64,000 bases of DNA from Paenibacillus qinlingensis (lineage in GTDB: Bacteria > Bacillota > Bacilli > Paenibacillales > NBRC-103111): positions 248,001 through 312,000 of the forward strand of contig NZ_JABMKY010000005.1 of NCBI RefSeq assembly GCF_013204845.1. Reading direction: 5' to 3'. Each line of letters opens with the position of its first letter. Within the stretch, counting starts at the first letter, position 1. The notes below the pieces were generated by a model that was not told where the DNA came from, did not search any database, and saw only the letters and a program-made list of their open reading frames with translations. Position numbers and translations under genes: made by a program. Below are positions 28,700-38,197 of the stretch, in pieces.

Positions 28700-28772
28700 T
28701 TCAGTACCGGGTATTTTGGAGTCGTACAAGCTTGCTTGCGCGACTTTTCATTTTTTGCACAGTGATTTTGGA

Positions 28773-28825
28773 TTCTGATGATTGCTTTCTATGGATTTTA
28801 AATAGGGATTTGCAGTTTTGACGAT
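28773..28825 (+). promoter_or_regulatory. Candidate AraC-type sites upstream of the sugar-binding gene
   Basis: TTCTGATGAT (28773-28782) and GTTTTGACGAT (28815-28825) repeat the pair seen upstream of the PL6 gene, here 43 bp apart, close to four helical turns. Confidence 0.4.
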
Positions 28826-28910
28826 ATTCAAAAGAGTGCTTAACCATCCATACTGAAGCTACAGTGCTGCAACGAAAACAATCGCACTAATCGATATGAG
28901 GGGGATTCAC

Positions 28911-30545
28911 ATGAGCAGTCGTTCAAAAAGAAAATCCATTAGCCTGGCACTAAGCGTTGTGGTAGCTTCCAGTATGTTCGCCGCATGTTCCAAAGAGGCA
29001 ACGAAGTCTCCAAGTGAAACAGGAAGTGCTTCAACAACAGCGCCAACTGCCGCAGCAGGCAAATATCCAATTGCTACGCAAGAAACACTAACCTCTTGGG
29101 AGCAGATTAATCCGAACTTGACAACGGTGTTTCCAAATATAGGCGATTCCCCTTTTGGCAAGCAGTTGGAGATCGATACCGGTGTTAAAGTCAAGTATAC
29201 GCATCCTGCAGACGGTCAATCAAAAGAACAATTCAACTTGCTAATCGCTTCGAACAATCTGCCGGATGTGATTGAATACAATTGGGGCGGCGGTGGAACG
29301 GCTGCGTATCCAGGTGGTCCAGAGAAAGCGATTGCTGACAAGGTGATTCTTCCTCTCAACGACTTGATCGATAAAAATGCGCCTAATTTAAAGAAACTGC
29401 TTCAGCAGGATAAAGAGCTGGACAAAATGATTAAAACGGACAACGGCACCTACTATGCGTTTCCAATGATTCGTCCGGACAATGGCTTGGTATTCCGCGG
29501 ACCGATGCTTCGCAAAGATTGGCTGGATGAACTGAACCTCCCAGTGCCAACGACAATTGATGAATGGTACACCGTTTTGAAAGCATTCAAAGAGAAAAAA
29601 GGTGCATCCGCAGCTTTGACCGCTCAGTATAGCAATGAATTGAATATTCAAGATGCATTCATTGGCGCTTATCAAACAGCTAACCGTTTCTATGTTGACA
29701 ATCAAGGTAAAGTGAAATACGGGCCGATTGATCCGCAATTCAAAGATGCACTGACGTTGCTTCACAAATGGTATGCAGAAGGATTGCTAGATAAGGATTT
29801 CGCATTGAATACGGATTCCAAATCACAGGATACGAGATTACTAAGCGATGAATCCGGTGCGACAGTCGGCTTACTTAGCGCTGTAGGCAAATGGATGGAT
29901 ACGGGTAAGAAGAAAAATCCAAAATTCCAGCTTGTACCTGCACCATACCCAACGTTGAAGAAAGGCGAACGCGCTTTCATCGGTCAACGTGACTTTAAAT
30001 ACAACCCAGCCGTAAGTAAAGCAGTTGCAGGTGATTCCAAACATGCGGAACTTGCTGTTAAATGGATGGATTATGCGTTTGGCGAGAAGGGCAGCATGCT
30101 CTTCAACTTCGGAATTGTTGGCGAAAGCTACACGTTAGACAATGGCGTGCCTAAGTTTACAGATAAAATCACCAAAGATCCGAAATTGAGCCTGCAGCAA
30201 ATGATTTCCCAATATACCAAGCCGAACGGTCCATTCCTAGGCGACAGCCGGAAGAGTTTCAATACGTACAAAGAGCAGGACGATGCTGTCGGGATTTGGG
30301 AACAAACAGACGCTATCAAACACGTAATGCCGCCTTTCTTGACGCCGACAACGGAAGAAAGCAAAGAGTTGGCTAAATTGAGTACAGCAATTACGAGTTA
30401 TAAAGAAGAAATGTTCGTTAAGTTTGTTATGGGCAAAGAGCCAATCGACAAATTCGATGACTATGTCAAACGAATTAATGAAATGGGCATCGACAAGGTG
30501 ACTCAAATCTATCAAAAAGCGCTGGATCGTTACAATAAGCGATAA
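28911..30545 (+). CDS. Oligosaccharide-binding lipoprotein (LplA-type)
   Basis: 544 residues from ATG 28911 after GAGGGGGATTCAC; the ATG at 28896 lacks spacing. The signal peptide ends in a lipobox (MFAAC), then a Ser/Thr/Ala-rich linker. The body is a large family-1 binding protein with DVIEYNWGGG, TYYAFPMIRPDNGLVFRGPMLRKDW split over the hinge, and AVKWMDYAFGEKGSMLFNFG near the C-terminus. It delivers sugar to the two permeases that follow. Uronic-acid oligosaccharides from the PL6 enzyme are the likely cargo by context. No ATPase is encoded here; a shared MsmX-type ATPase elsewhere is usual. Confidence 0.92.
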   Translation: MSSRSKRKSISLALSVVVASSMFAACSKEATKSPSETGSASTTAPTAAAGKYPIATQETLTSWEQINPNLTTVFPNIGDSPFGKQLEIDTGVKVKYTHPADGQSKEQFNLLIASNNLPDVIEYNWGGGGTAAYPGGPEKAIADKVILPLNDLIDKNAPNLKKLLQQDKELDKMIKTDNGTYYAFPMIRPDNGLVFRGPMLRKDWLDELNLPVPTTIDEWYTVLKAFKEKKGASAALTAQYSNELNIQDAFIGAYQTANRFYVDNQGKVKYGPIDPQFKDALTLLHKWYAEGLLDKDFALNTDSKSQDTRLLSDESGATVGLLSAVGKWMDTGKKKNPKFQLVPAPYPTLKKGERAFIGQRDFKYNPAVSKAVAGDSKHAELAVKWMDYAFGEKGSMLFNFGIVGESYTLDNGVPKFTDKITKDPKLSLQQMISQYTKPNGPFLGDSRKSFNTYKEQDDAVGIWEQTDAIKHVMPPFLTPTTEESKELAKLSTAITSYKEEMFVKFVMGKEPIDKFDDYVKRINEMGIDKVTQIYQKALDRYNKR

Positions 30546-30631
30546 TTAGTTTACGGCATATCTTGCGGAGGAGGAACGAACCGTTCCTTTCCTTCCGCAA
30601 GAATATGGCCGTGGCAGGAGAAGGTGATGCG

Positions 30632-31597
30632 ATGAACACCATGATTTCCAAAACGAAGCCAGTTTCAGCCGTTGAAGACAAACGGAAAGTATTCCGTTTC
30701 GGGCTATTGCTGGATATACGTAAAAACAAACTGCTATATGTGATGTTGCTGCCTGTTCTGCTGTATTATGTCGTCTTCCATTATGCGCCAATGTATGGCG
30801 CCCTGATCGCTTTCAAGGATTACTCACCAAGAATCGGTATTTGGGGGAGTGATTGGGTCGGATTCGAGCATTTTGCTAATTTCTTCAACGGAGCCTATTT
30901 CTGGCGAACGATTAAGAATACGGTTCTGATCAGCTTCTACCAGTTGTTGTTCGGGTTCCCGGCACCTATTATTTTGGCCCTATTACTGAACGAATTAAGA
31001 CATGCTATGTTTAAAAGATTGGTACAGACCGTAACTTACATGCCGCATTTTATTTCATTGATTGTTATTTGCGGTATACTGAAAGATTTTACAACCAGCG
31101 ATGGCGTCATCAATGATATCATTGCCTTTTTCGGAGGGGAACGCTCGACGTTCTTGCTAGAACCAAGTCTGTTCCGTTCTGTCTATGTGTCTTCTGGGAT
31201 CTGGCAAAATATCGGATGGGGAACGATTATTTTCTTGGCGGCTTTAACCGGAATTGATCAAGAACAGTACGAGGCAGCTCGAATCGATGGCGCTGGCCGC
31301 TGGAAACAGATGACGCACGTCACGTTGCCAGGGATTATGCCCATCATCATTATTTTGCTTATTCTCGACATTGGCAAAATGATGAATGTCGGTTTTGAGA
31401 AAATCATTTTGCTGTATAACCCGGGTACTTATGAAACGGCAGATGTCATTTCTTCCTATGTGTACCGCGTTGGTCTGCAGGATTTCAATTATAGTTACAG
31501 TTCAGCGGTGGGCTTGTTTAACTCGGTCATCAACTTTGCCTTGCTCATTTCCTCCAACTGGTTGAGCCGCAAATTCAACGATACAAGCTTGTGGTAA
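30632..31597 (+). CDS. LplB-type sugar ABC permease
   Basis: 321 residues from ATG 30632, which has AGGAGAAGG upstream; earlier in-frame ATGs lack a site. About six membrane segments. The EAA loop reads EAARIDGAGRWKQMTHVTLPGI. It lies 86 bp after the binding protein and forms the channel with the next gene product. Confidence 0.92.
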   Translation: MNTMISKTKPVSAVEDKRKVFRFGLLLDIRKNKLLYVMLLPVLLYYVVFHYAPMYGALIAFKDYSPRIGIWGSDWVGFEHFANFFNGAYFWRTIKNTVLISFYQLLFGFPAPIILALLLNELRHAMFKRLVQTVTYMPHFISLIVICGILKDFTTSDGVINDIIAFFGGERSTFLLEPSLFRSVYVSSGIWQNIGWGTIIFLAALTGIDQEQYEAARIDGAGRWKQMTHVTLPGIMPIIIILLILDIGKMMNVGFEKIILLYNPGTYETADVISSYVYRVGLQDFNYSYSSAVGLFNSVINFALLISSNWLSRKFNDTSLW

Positions 31598-31607
31598 AGG
31601 AGTGTGC

Positions 31608-32492
31608 ATGAGGATGGTAAACAAGAGGAGCTTTTCAGAAATATGTTTTGATACGATTAATGTTTTTCTGCTGATTTTAATGATGCTGCTTACTGTATAT
31701 CCACTTATTTATGTGCTGTTTGCTTCTGTTAGTGACGCAGGAAGCCTAATGGGCTACAAGGGCATGTTATGGCGTCCTCTCGGTTTCTCGCTTGATGCTT
31801 ATACGAATGTATTCCGCAATCCGATGATTGTGAAAGGTTACGGCAATACACTGTTTGTCGTATTGATGGGCCTAGTGCTGAACATTACGCTCACTGCGTT
31901 CGGAGCTTACGCTCTTTCGCGCAAGAGCTTGCTCTATCGCAAGCCGCTTATGTTATTTATTATTTTCACCATGTTCTTTAGCGGTGGGTTGATCCCCCTT
32001 TACTTGACGGTCAAAGGTGTGGGATTAATCGATTCCCTATGGTCGCTTATTATTCCGACTGCCATTAATACGTTTAATCTGATTCTGATGAAGACGGCAT
32101 TCGAAGCGATCCCAGATGCGCTAGAGGAATCGGCCAAAATAGATGGAGCAAACGACTTCGTCATTCTATTTCGGATTGTGCTTCCACTCTCGATGCCCGT
32201 TGTCGCTGTTATGCTGTTGTATTACGGCGTAGGTCATTGGAATTCTTGGTTTAATGCGATGATTTTCTTGCAGGAGCGTTCGCTTTATCCGTTGCAACTC
32301 GTGTTGCGGGGAATTTTGCTCCAAGGAGAGGCTAGTAGCAATTCAGGCGCTTCCGACGAAGATGCTGCCATGCTTGCCGCCACCTTGAAATATGCGACGA
32401 TTATCGTCGCTACGGTTCCCATTTTGTTCGTATATCCGTTTTTGCAAAAATATTTCGTCAAGGGCGCACTGATCGGAGCCGTCAAAGGCTAA
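31608..32492 (+). CDS. LplC-type sugar ABC permease
   Basis: 294 residues. Starts at ATG 31608 (AAAGGAG ends at 31602); another ATG at 31614 is possible. Six membrane segments with the EAA loop LEESAKIDGANDFVILFRIV. The C-terminal QKYFVKGALIGAVKG is typical of this permease family. Confidence 0.92.
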   Translation: MRMVNKRSFSEICFDTINVFLLILMMLLTVYPLIYVLFASVSDAGSLMGYKGMLWRPLGFSLDAYTNVFRNPMIVKGYGNTLFVVLMGLVLNITLTAFGAYALSRKSLLYRKPLMLFIIFTMFFSGGLIPLYLTVKGVGLIDSLWSLIIPTAINTFNLILMKTAFEAIPDALEESAKIDGANDFVILFRIVLPLSMPVVAVMLLYYGVGHWNSWFNAMIFLQERSLYPLQLVLRGILLQGEASSNSGASDEDAAMLAATLKYATIIVATVPILFVYPFLQKYFVKGALIGAVKG

Positions 32493-32507
32493 AGGAGGAA
32501 GTTAGCC

Positions 32508-34748
32508 GTGAAAGAAAGCAGCAACTCGGCTGTGCAAGTAGTTGTCGATTGGGAACGTTATATGGCTGACAACGATATGGAATGGGTCGTCAAGCCGGTT
32601 AGCTGGGATGAAGGAGCCTTCCTCGGCAATGGCTTGCTAGGCACGATGGTTTACGGTGAAGAGCATGCGAGTAAGCGGCATGTCCTTCGTATGGTAACTG
32701 GGCGCACGGATGTGACGGCAGTCCGAATGGATAAGCCAGGATTCCCACCTCGTGTTCAGCTTGGCGAACTAGATCTGGAACTGGAAGGGAAGATTTATCA
32801 TCCCACGCAGATGCGAATCAGTCTGTGGAACGCCGAATTACAAGCTACGCTGACGACAACAAGCGGAGAGGTGAAGCTTCGCTCAATCGTTCATAGTCTC
32901 GATCCGGTGATCGCCGTAGAGATTGAGACGACAGAGGGTGAAAGTGGCGCACGCTTTGCGTGGTATCCTTTCCCGGACGTCGATCCAGTACTGAAAAACG
33001 CAGACGGCGTGAATTTAAATCAATATGTGCCTCAGACGGAAGTCGTTTATTCGGAAGATGAGGATGGCATTCGGGTGTGTACACAGCGGTATTCGGGCGA
33101 AGATGGCTGCGTAACTGCTTGGAAAGACGTGCAGGTTTCGCCGAATCGCCGAATCTGCTGGCTGTCCATTGCTAGGGGACATTGTGAAACGGCAAAGGCT
33201 GAGGCAGTGGAGGCGGTAGCGCAGGCTTCGGCAACGAATTTCGAAGTGTGGGTGCAAGCTCACCGAGCATGGTGGCACCGTTATTACCAGCAAAGCTTCG
33301 TATCGTTGCCGGATGGCCGTTTGGAAAGCTTTTACTGGATACAGATGTATAAACTGGCGTCCGCTACAAGAGTAGACAAACCTTTGATCGATAATCAAGG
33401 TCCTTGGCTTACATCGACACCATGGCCAGGTGTCTGGTTCAACATGAATGTACAGATGAGTTATTCTCCGGTTTATACGGCCAATCGTTTGGAGATGGGA
33501 GAATCACTTATTCGGTCCTTGCATGCAAATAGGCAGCAACTGATTCGTAATGTGCCTGAACCCTTCCAACACGATTCAGCTGGTTTAGGACGCAGCTGCA
33601 GCTTCGATTTGCAGGCGAGTGTAGACGACGAAGTTGGCAATTTAACGTGGATCTGTCATAACGTGTGGCGTCACTACCGCTATACCATGGATGATGGGAT
33701 GTTGGAGGAAGTGTTATTTCCTATTCTCAAACGGAGTGTGAATTATTACATCCATCTGCTTGAGGAGGGAGAGGACGGCTGCTTGCATCTGCCTCCGACG
33801 ATATCTCCGGAGTATGGCTCGTTCATGCGAACAACGGTACCGGATTGCCATTATGATCTTTCCTTGTTGCGCTGGGGCTGTGAGACGCTGCTTGCGATAG
33901 GCAACAGGCTGAACGTTAGCGATCCGCTAAGTTCGAAGTGGCAGGACATTCTAACCAGATTGGTTCCGCTGCCGGTCGATGAGACTGGCTTTATGGTTGG
34001 TCGCGACATGCCGCTTGCTTATGGGCATCGTCACTTTAGTCACTTGCTGGCGATTTTCCCGCTCCATCTGATTAGCGGTGAAACGGAGGAAGAGCGGGCC
34101 TTAATCGCAACTTCTCTGCGACATTGGCTGGCCAAAGAAGGCGACCTGCGCGGTTTCAGTATGACTGGAGCAGCGTCTATTGCCGCTGTTCTAGGACAGG
34201 GGGATGAGGCGCTTCGACTCCTGCAATCGCTGCTGCTCATCATCAAACCGAATACGATGTACAAGGAAGCGGGACCGGTGATCGAAACGCCGCTAGCCGG
34301 TGCGGAATCGATACAGGATATGCTGCTCCAGAGCTGGGGCGGCAAACTGCGGGTGTTTCCAGCTGTGCCCGAAGCATGGACAGAGCTAGCCTTCCATGAC
34401 TTGCGTGGGGAAGGCGCCTTCTTAGTCAGCGCAGTCCGCAAGGATGCCGCTACACAGTGGATAAGGGTGAAGAGTTTAGCAGGAGAACCTTGTCTAATTA
34501 AGACGGGCTGGCAGGGAAACACTCGTTGGGACATCATTGGCGTGGACGGCGCGGTGCGAGTGTCTGGAGAAACGGTTATTAAGGATGAACTATCATTGGC
34601 GTTGGAGAAAGGTGAAGAGGCTGTACTTTATCCAAGTAATGAGGTTCCTGATTTCTGTGTACGTCCGGTCGGAGAAAAGGACAAGGTTGTACGATACTAT
34701 GGCGGACACAAACCTTGGCGGTTGTACGGGTTTCAGTCAGACAAGTAG
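32508..34748 (+). CDS. GH95-type glycoside hydrolase
   Basis: 746 residues, GTG start after AAAGGAGG. The N-terminal GH95 motif WDEGAFLGNGLLGTMVYG is clear, followed by a beta-sandwich and an alpha/alpha barrel with PWLTSTPWPGVWFNMNVQMS, LPPTISPEYG and GHRHFSHLLAIFPLHLIS. Family members remove alpha-L-fucose or alpha-L-galactose. No signal peptide, so it acts on imported oligosaccharides. It is the last gene of the importer operon, which suggests that the imported glycan carries such terminal sugars. Exact specificity is open. Confidence 0.88.
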   Translation: MKESSNSAVQVVVDWERYMADNDMEWVVKPVSWDEGAFLGNGLLGTMVYGEEHASKRHVLRMVTGRTDVTAVRMDKPGFPPRVQLGELDLELEGKIYHPTQMRISLWNAELQATLTTTSGEVKLRSIVHSLDPVIAVEIETTEGESGARFAWYPFPDVDPVLKNADGVNLNQYVPQTEVVYSEDEDGIRVCTQRYSGEDGCVTAWKDVQVSPNRRICWLSIARGHCETAKAEAVEAVAQASATNFEVWVQAHRAWWHRYYQQSFVSLPDGRLESFYWIQMYKLASATRVDKPLIDNQGPWLTSTPWPGVWFNMNVQMSYSPVYTANRLEMGESLIRSLHANRQQLIRNVPEPFQHDSAGLGRSCSFDLQASVDDEVGNLTWICHNVWRHYRYTMDDGMLEEVLFPILKRSVNYYIHLLEEGEDGCLHLPPTISPEYGSFMRTTVPDCHYDLSLLRWGCETLLAIGNRLNVSDPLSSKWQDILTRLVPLPVDETGFMVGRDMPLAYGHRHFSHLLAIFPLHLISGETEEERALIATSLRHWLAKEGDLRGFSMTGAASIAAVLGQGDEALRLLQSLLLIIKPNTMYKEAGPVIETPLAGAESIQDMLLQSWGGKLRVFPAVPEAWTELAFHDLRGEGAFLVSAVRKDAATQWIRVKSLAGEPCLIKTGWQGNTRWDIIGVDGAVRVSGETVIKDELSLALEKGEEAVLYPSNEVPDFCVRPVGEKDKVVRYYGGHKPWRLYGFQSDK

Positions 34749-34765
34749 GGTGAGTAAATATCGTT

Positions 34766-34820
34766 ACAAACAAAACGTAGACCCTCAAGCATAGAGCTGT
34801 GGGTCTACGTTTTGTTTGTT
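34766..34820. terminator. Bidirectional terminator between convergent operons
   Basis: A perfect 19-bp stem: 34766-34784 and 34801-34819 (ends ACAAACAAAACG / CGTTTTGTTTGT) with a 16-base loop. The A- and T-rich flanks let it work in both directions, for the GH95 operon and the minus-strand heme operon. Confidence 0.92.
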
Positions 34821-34857
34821 TATATGTAAAAATAAGGAATAAATGGAATGAGTGAAA

Positions 34858-35196
34858 CTAACTTGCGGTAACAGAAGCATCGTCTAACTGAATGGGTTGA
34901 CGTACGATTTTAACCTCATGGAAGGAAATTTTGTTCGATAGGATGTAATCAGGCTTTTCTCGATGGGAATGTGATTCCCGGAAAGCGTCGCTTGTTGTCC
35001 ACCCTGTGAAATCCTCTTTGGAACGCCAACGAGTCACGACGCTTACTTCGTCATATTCCTTGAGATTTTCGGTCAAATGGACTTCAAGGCCAAGAAAGCC
35101 AGCCATATATTCGACCTTTCCTACTTTGTCAAAGCGCTCAATTAATTTGTGGGCCTCACCTTTGGTAATTTGTGAAGTGTTGGTTACGATAATCAT
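34858..35196 (-). CDS. isdG: Possible free IsdG-type heme monooxygenase from an internal start
   Basis: Inside the fused gene the codons for S-K-E-E-L contain AAGGAGG (35205-35211), eight bases before an in-frame ATG (35194-35196). Translation from here would give a 112-residue protein, the usual IsdG length, with the catalytic triad N6/W66/H76. The site is too good to be expected by chance in coding sequence. It suggests either two products from one message or an older separate gene whose ATPase stop codon was lost. Which form is made cannot be told from sequence. Confidence 0.6.
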   Translation of the reverse strand: MIIVTNTSQITKGEAHKLIERFDKVGKVEYMAGFLGLEVHLTENLKEYDEVSVVTRWRSKEDFTGWTTSDAFRESHSHREKPDYILSNKISFHEVKIVRQPIQLDDASVTAS

Positions 35197-35991
35197 GGAT
35201 AATTCCTCCTTGGATGGTGGTTTAGGTTTTATAGGAATAATGACAGGGTAGTCGTCTTCAAATGTAACTTTGGCGTGGATGTCGTAGACGTCTTGTAAAA
35301 AACGGCTGGACAACAAAGACCTGGGTTCACCCCGATGTACAACCTTGCCGAGTTTCATAGCAATCATATAATGACAGTAAGCGGCTGCTTGCTGAAGATC
35401 ATGAAGTACCATCACAATCGTAAGCTTGTATGTTTCATTAATCTTTTGCAGCATCTCCATAACATCGAGCTGATGGGCGATATCCAAGAAAGTTGTCGGT
35501 TCATCCAGCAGTAGAATCTTTGTTTTTTGGGCCAAAGCCATGGCAATCCGTACTTTCTGCTGCTCCCCTCCAGATAACGTATGAAACATACGATGTTCAT
35601 TTCGCTGCGTACCAGTGATCTCTAAGGCCCAGTTGACGATATCGTGATCTTCCGAATTCATCCGATCAAACATCCGTTTGTGCGGTGAGCGACCATATGC
35701 AACAAGTTCTTTGACGGTAAGCTCGGGGACCTGTTCCTTCGCTTGGGTAAGCATGGCTGCCGTTTGGGCAAACTGCAAATTACTGTAAGATTTAAGAGGA
35801 TGACCGTAGATTTCAACGTTGCCGCTATCGGGATGCTGTAAGCGGGTGATCACTTTCAACAATGTCGACTTTCCAGACCCATTAGGGCCAATGATAGCTG
35901 TCATTTTACCGTAAGGGATGGTGACCGACAGATCTTGCAGTCCGAAGGGGCCGAAAGCCAAATGAATATTCTTCGTTTCAATTGCATTCAA
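34858..35991 (-). CDS. Heme/iron ABC ATPase fused to an IsdG-type heme monooxygenase
   Basis: 377 residues. Residues 1-255 are a FecE-type ATPase: Walker [10 protein letters not shown], signature LSGGEQQK, Walker B ILLLDEP and the switch histidine VLHDLQQ. Residues 266-377 are an IsdG/IsdI-like monooxygenase, [10 protein letters not shown] to SFHEVKIV. Counted from the internal Met, N6, W66 and H76 match N7, W67 and H77 of S. aureus IsdG. IsdG opens heme to release iron. Its fusion to the importer ATPase would place heme breakdown at the import pore. The gene overlaps the permease stop by 4 bases, so it is the last gene of a Fur-controlled operon. An internal start is annotated separately. 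Confidence 0.9.
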   Translation of the reverse strand: MNAIETKNIHLAFGPFGLQDLSVTIPYGKMTAIIGPNGSGKSTLLKVITRLQHPDSGNVEIYGHPLKSYSNLQFAQTAAMLTQAKEQVPELTVKELVAYGRSPHKRMFDRMNSEDHDIVNWALEITGTQRNEHRMFHTLSGGEQQKVRIAMALAQKTKILLLDEPTTFLDIAHQLDVMEMLQKINETYKLTIVMVLHDLQQAAAYCHYMIAMKLGKVVHRGEPRSLLSSRFLQDVYDIHAKVTFEDDYPVIIPIKPKPPSKEELSMIIVTNTSQITKGEAHKLIERFDKVGKVEYMAGFLGLEVHLTENLKEYDEVSVVTRWRSKEDFTGWTTSDAFRESHSHREKPDYILSNKISFHEVKIVRQPIQLDDASVTAS

Positions 35992-36986
35992 CCTGTCATT
36001 CCCCGTTTCTTTAATAAATATAGAAAGAATGGCGCTCCTATTACGGCAAGCAGAATCCCGACTGGTAACTCAATGGGGTCAAAAACTGTTCGAGCAACTG
36101 TATCTGCGAACACTACCAAGACTGCGCCACCTACGATGGATAAGGGAAGCATAAAGCGATAGTCGCCTCCGACGAGCAGTCTTACAGCGTGAGGTACAAC
36201 CAGCCCAACAAAGCCGACCAAGCCAGCCACACTAACGGCTGCTCCTGCCAGAAGGGAAGAGAGCAGTATCAGAAAGAAACGTTGCACTTCTACTTTCTGG
36301 CCAAGTAGTTTGGAAGCATCGTCCCCTAGAAGCAGCAGGTTGGCAGGCTTAATAGCGAAGAGAGATAACACTAATCCGACGATGGCATAAGGTGCCATGA
36401 AGGATAAGTGATGCCAGCTTTTACCGCTAAGCCCACCGGCTAACCAAGGAAGAACAGCTTGAACTCGATCGCTATAAATAACCATGAAGCCATTGGTAAT
36501 GGCTCCTATTAACGCGTTAATCGCGACGCCTGCCAGCACAATCTTGATGGGGGAGGAGCCTTTACTCCACGCTATGGCATAAATGAATACTGAAGCAGCG
36601 AGCGCGCCAGCAAAAGCGAGCACAGGAAGCAGATAGCTCAACTGCGGAAACACAATCATCGCCATAATGGCAGCTAAGCCTCCGCCTGCGGAAACGCCGA
36701 TGATACCCGGATCGGCAAGTGGATTTTTCATAACGCCTTGTAGTAAGGCGCCGGATGCTGCTAAGCAGGCGCCAACCAGCAACCCGATGAGGACACGAGG
36801 AAGACGTAGATTCATAATTATTTTGTAAGCGAGAGGTTCACCGTTTGAAGTAAACACCTCCCAGATGTCTCTAAGTGAGATGGGAACTGAACCGTAGGTC
36901 AATCCATAGAAAGTTACTGCAAGCAATAATAGAGGAGCGAGAAGAAGTCCCCATTTACGACGAAAACTACGCTGGTTTACATTCAT
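35988..36986 (-). CDS. FecCD-type heme/siderophore ABC permease
   Basis: 332 residues, about nine to ten membrane segments. Conserved FecCD blocks: [41 protein letters not shown] and the late [19 protein letters not shown]. Start overlaps the binding-protein stop by 4 bases and the stop overlaps the ATPase start, so the three genes are translationally coupled. Confidence 0.93.
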   Translation of the reverse strand: MNVNQRSFRRKWGLLLAPLLLLAVTFYGLTYGSVPISLRDIWEVFTSNGEPLAYKIIMNLRLPRVLIGLLVGACLAASGALLQGVMKNPLADPGIIGVSAGGGLAAIMAMIVFPQLSYLLPVLAFAGALAASVFIYAIAWSKGSSPIKIVLAGVAINALIGAITNGFMVIYSDRVQAVLPWLAGGLSGKSWHHLSFMAPYAIVGLVLSLFAIKPANLLLLGDDASKLLGQKVEVQRFFLILLSSLLAGAAVSVAGLVGFVGLVVPHAVRLLVGGDYRFMLPLSIVGGAVLVVFADTVARTVFDPIELPVGILLAVIGAPFFLYLLKKRGMTG

Positions 36987-37936
36987 GGATTTGTAACCTT
37001 ACGCAGAAGTAGGTTCATCATATCCAGCGATTCGATAACGCGTGTACCTGGGTTTGAGCCGAAGAGGTCTGCAGGAAGCACCTCAACCTGATTGTCTTGG
37101 ACAGCATCAAGAGAGCTCCAAGCGGCATTCTGCGACATTTCCTTCAGGAATCCCTCTTTAACTTGATCAGGATTAGTATGACTCATCAACAAAATAAGCT
37201 GTGGATTGGATTTGATGATTTTCTCCGTATTCAACTGTGCGTATTGCGGATAGCTCTCTAATCGGGGGTAATCTGCTGCAATATTGATTCCGCCAGCCTT
37301 CGTCAGAATATCGCCACTGAGTGAGTTGTTGAGTGCTGCCATATAAGTGCCAGGTGCACCATAAACAAGCAAGACCCTAGGTTTGGGAGCATCTGTTTTG
37401 GTACCAAAGGCCTGCAGTTTCTGCTCAATGACTTGGATGAGTTCTTTTGCTTTTGGTTCTTTCTGCATTAACTCGCCAATCAGCGATAGCTGTTTTTTTA
37501 TATCATCGATGGAGTTCGCAGACGAGAGCACCAATTTGGAACCTAGGGCTTCTATAGATGGAATATCCTTTTGGTTCATTGGATTGTTTCCAAGTACTAC
37601 ATCGGGGCTTAGCAATGCAATTTTCTCCAGATCAATACCGTGTGCAGATCCGATTTGCTGGGCTTTCTCTGCTTCTTTTATCCAGGCAGGCGTGGTAGAG
37701 GTAGGTCTACCTACGACTTCGCCTCCCAACGCGTATACAAGATCTAATTCACCATTGCTGAGCGCAGCAATCGTGCGTGGCACTTGCTTAAAGGAGATAT
37801 TTCTTCCAGCAAAATCCTTGACGGATACAACTGGAGAGGCGTCGGCTGAAGTTGAATTGACCTCATTTAGTGGGGGATTACAGCCTGCGAGCAACGTAAG
37901 GATAGCAAACGGAACGAGCAGGAAAGTTTTTCTCAT
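36983..37936 (-). CDS. Iron/heme-binding lipoprotein
   Basis: 317 residues. Signal peptide ending LTLLAGC (lipobox, cysteine near 19). It is a class III binding protein with VVSVKDFAGRNISFKQVPRTIAALSN split over the entry strand, DLVYALGGEVVG, SPDVVLGN and a long backbone helix. Unlike the IsdE at 40012 it does not carry the HGMPEEV heme ligand segment, so the ligand may be a siderophore or heme bound differently. First gene of the minus-strand Fur-controlled operon. Confidence 0.9.
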   Translation of the reverse strand: MRKTFLLVPFAILTLLAGCNPPLNEVNSTSADASPVVSVKDFAGRNISFKQVPRTIAALSNGELDLVYALGGEVVGRPTSTTPAWIKEAEKAQQIGSAHGIDLEKIALLSPDVVLGNNPMNQKDIPSIEALGSKLVLSSANSIDDIKKQLSLIGELMQKEPKAKELIQVIEQKLQAFGTKTDAPKPRVLLVYGAPGTYMAALNNSLSGDILTKAGGINIAADYPRLESYPQYAQLNTEKIIKSNPQLILLMSHTNPDQVKEGFLKEMSQNAAWSSLDAVQDNQVEVLPADLFGSNPGTRVIESLDMMNLLLRKVTNP

Positions 37937-37953
37937 TTATGTAGATCCTCCTG

Positions 37954-38005
37954 TGATAATGGTTCTCAATTACAATGGTAGTTGAGAACTGTTATCACTG
38001 TCAAT
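37954..38005 (-). promoter_or_regulatory. Double Fur-box promoter of the minus-strand operon
   Basis: A near-perfect 17-bp inverted repeat, GTGATAATGGTTCTCAA (37954-37970) and TTGAGAACTGTTATCAC (37983-37999). Each arm resembles a Fur 7-1-7 site. On the minus strand TTGACA (38005-38000) and TACCAT (37981-37976) form a promoter with an 18-bp spacer, so one arm lies in the spacer and the other beyond the -10. Confidence 0.75.
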
Positions 38006-38096
38006 ACATTTTTTTGGTATAATCCCCCAGTCAACAGTTTACATAATACGAAGACGGAATGGAGGGGGTCATCCTAAATGTTGGGAAAAAATAAAG

Positions 38097-38125
38097 TTGA
38101 CATGACCTAATATGTGAGCTATTAT
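38097..38125 (+). promoter_or_regulatory. Predicted promoter of the plus-strand heme operon
   Basis: TTGACA (38097-38102), a 17-bp spacer and TATTAT (38120-38125). Confidence 0.75.
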
Positions 38126-38144
38126 CAACGCAATGACATTCAAT

Positions 38145-38161
38145 TGAGAATGATAATCATT
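38145..38161. promoter_or_regulatory. Fur box upstream of the IsdC-like gene
   Basis: TGAGAATGATAATCATT contains the classic Fur core ATGATAATCAT and lies about 20 bp past the -10 at 38120-38125, so Fur-Fe would block transcription. Confidence 0.85.
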
Positions 38162-38197
38162 TACGTTTAGGGTTTGAATAGGAGGAAGAACCTGAGT

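Noticed and set aside
28773..28825. Treating TTTTGACGAT simply as a -35 element
   Set aside because: TTGACG is present, but no -10 at suitable spacing was clear at both copies, so an activator site was preferred with low confidence.
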